5,916 nt of DNA from JAALKW01 sp033791145 (lineage in GTDB: Bacteria > Pseudomonadota > Gammaproteobacteria > Legionellales > Legionellaceae), in the NCBI GenBank assembly GCA_033791145.1, contig JASJHH010000179.1, positions 1 to 5,916 on the forward strand, in the 5' to 3' direction. The stretch's first letter is position 1. Each line of letters opens with the position of its first letter. The position numbers and the translations under genes were made by a program. Under the pieces are notes generated by a model. The model did not search any database. It saw only the letters and a program-made list of their open reading frames with translations, and had not been told where the DNA came from. Shown in pieces: positions 4,867-5,916 of this stretch.

Positions 4867-5916
4867 AACTTTACGCATGTAGCGCATCTGTTTGATACAC
4901 ATCACCTGCTTTATTTTAAGCTTCATAATCACTCTGGTTGTTACTCAGAAAAAATAATATCCAAGCTTATGTCCGAGATTAAAAAAGCAGAGCCTGAGAT
5001 AGAAGCAATCACGCCTAATTTTTTATCATCTATTGAAGAGATTGAGGCATTATCAGAATCAGATATTTTAAAAAAATGGAACTTATTATCACCGCCAGGT
5101 GGTATTGATGCAGAAAATGCGAGCTTAAGTATTACCCCTAATCAGGTTAACTCAACGGTTGCGGTGCTTGATGGAGGTGTTCTGAGTCATGATGCATTAA
5201 ATCCAAATATTTTACCTGGTGTGCATTTTACTGATGCGAACCAGGCAGGAATAGACGCATCCCCTTCTTGCATGGATTGCGCGGGCTTTGATCATGGCAC
5301 GCGAGTTGCAGGTATTGTTTCAAGTATAGCAAACTCAACTGATAGCAAGATTTTGCCGATTAATGTTTTTACAAAATTTACAGATACTGAAACATGCGGG
5401 TTTCCACCCTGTCTTTATTCATATTTCTCAGATCAACTCAATGCCATGCGTTGGCTCGCTGGTGAATATTTTTCAGACTTACCGGCAGCACCTAAGAATA
5501 TTGTTGCGATGAATATGAGTCTGGGAGCAACCTCACGCTGCCCTGATATTGCACAGAAAATAATAGCAAAAGTACATCAAAAAGGCTTATCTATTATTGC
5601 TGCCGCAGGAAACCAAAATAGAGCGGCAGTTCGAACTTATCCAGCAAATTGCCCGGGCGTTATATCTGTTGCGGCAACCGGATATTATGGCGAGCGCGCC
5701 TCTTATTCTAATTGGGGAGAAGCCGTAAGTATTGCAGCGCCTGGAGGGAGTGGCCGGCATAGCATTTATTCTCTAACAGAAAATGGTTATTCTAATAAAC
5801 AAGGTACGAGTTTTTCAGCGCCTCATGTTTCGGGTGTGATTGCTTTGCTTTATTTAATTAACCCAGCCCTTACGCGAGATGAAGCAGAACAAATTATTTT
5901 ATCTAAAGATGCCGTT
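4837..5916 (+). CDS. Subtilisin-like serine protease (peptidase family S8), partial at right edge, N-terminus apparently replaced
   Basis: An open frame runs from the stop at 4795-4797 to the window end; from the ATG at 4837 it gives 360 residues. The S8 triad is complete: D112 in VAVLDGGV, H153 in DHGTRVAG and S325 in GTSFSAPHVSG, with the oxyanion asparagine N259 in AAAGNQN. KKWNLLSPPGGIDAENA (79-95) matches the segment that precedes the catalytic domain in secreted bacterial proteases. The region at about 28-62, ending in EIEAITPNF, looks like the end of an inhibitory propeptide. Six cysteines in the catalytic part (145, 148, 187, 192, 235, 272) suggest disulfides and an extracytoplasmic site of action. 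Yet no signal peptide precedes it: residues 1-8 (MDPADKPR) are repeat-encoded. An ATG at 4969 (residue 45) would cut into the propeptide, and neither start has a Shine-Dalgarno. Activity is uncertain if export was lost; it may be a 5'-truncated gene. Confidence 0.82.
   Translation, partial: MDPADKPRGANFTHVAHLFDTHHLLYFKLHNHSGCYSEKIISKLMSEIKKAEPEIEAITPNFLSSIEEIEALSESDILKKWNLLSPPGGIDAENASLSITPNQVNSTVAVLDGGVLSHDALNPNILPGVHFTDANQAGIDASPSCMDCAGFDHGTRVAGIVSSIANSTDSKILPINVFTKFTDTETCGFPPCLYSYFSDQLNAMRWLAGEYFSDLPAAPKNIVAMNMSLGATSRCPDIAQKIIAKVHQKGLSIIAAAGNQNRAAVRTYPANCPGVISVAATGYYGERASYSNWGEAVSIAAPGGSGRHSIYSLTENGYSNKQGTSFSAPHVSGVIALLYLINPALTRDEAEQIILSKDAV

Overview
The window looks like chromosomal DNA from an AT-rich gammaproteobacterium. 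The bifunctional PutA without a DNA-binding N-terminus, the single-domain ProQ/FinO protein, the UbiG of the ubiquinone pathway and the dispersed GC-rich palindromes fit the Legionellales and their relatives. That placement is inference from gene content and style, not from a marker gene.

Layout: (1) 1-2250, minus strand: the first 750 codons of putA, covering the whole proline dehydrogenase half and the start of the aldehyde dehydrogenase half. The gene runs off the left edge. (2) 2251-2353: a short divergent intergenic region with a candidate promoter and several small palindromes. (3) 2354-3031, plus: an exported L,D-transpeptidase-fold protein of the YkuD_2 type. (4) 3032-3140: an intergenic region with two inverted repeats. 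(5) 3141-3578, plus: a minimal ProQ/FinO-domain RNA chaperone whose last 71 bases overlap, tail to tail, the end of ubiG. (6) 4838-3508, minus: a two-gene unit in which a divergent uracil-DNA-glycosylase-fold protein is followed, with a 4-base ATGA overlap, by ubiG. (7) 4809-4866: two head-to-head copies of a GC-rich palindromic unit. (8) 4837 to the right edge, plus: a subtilisin-like (S8) serine protease, cut by the window end.

The most unusual place is the junction at 4809-4866. The two repeat copies share a central CCATGG, and the ATG on each strand opens one of the two divergent reading frames. Both frames cross their repeat copy in the same register, giving MDAADKPR on one side and MDPADKPR on the other. 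The protease reading frame has all its catalytic motifs and six cysteines but no signal peptide, and the glycosylase-like protein begins directly at its first recognisable motif. This suggests that both genes had their 5' ends replaced by the repeat, through insertion or recombination between repeat copies. The remaining genes look like ordinary housekeeping or envelope functions (proline catabolism, cell wall, RNA binding, ubiquinone synthesis).
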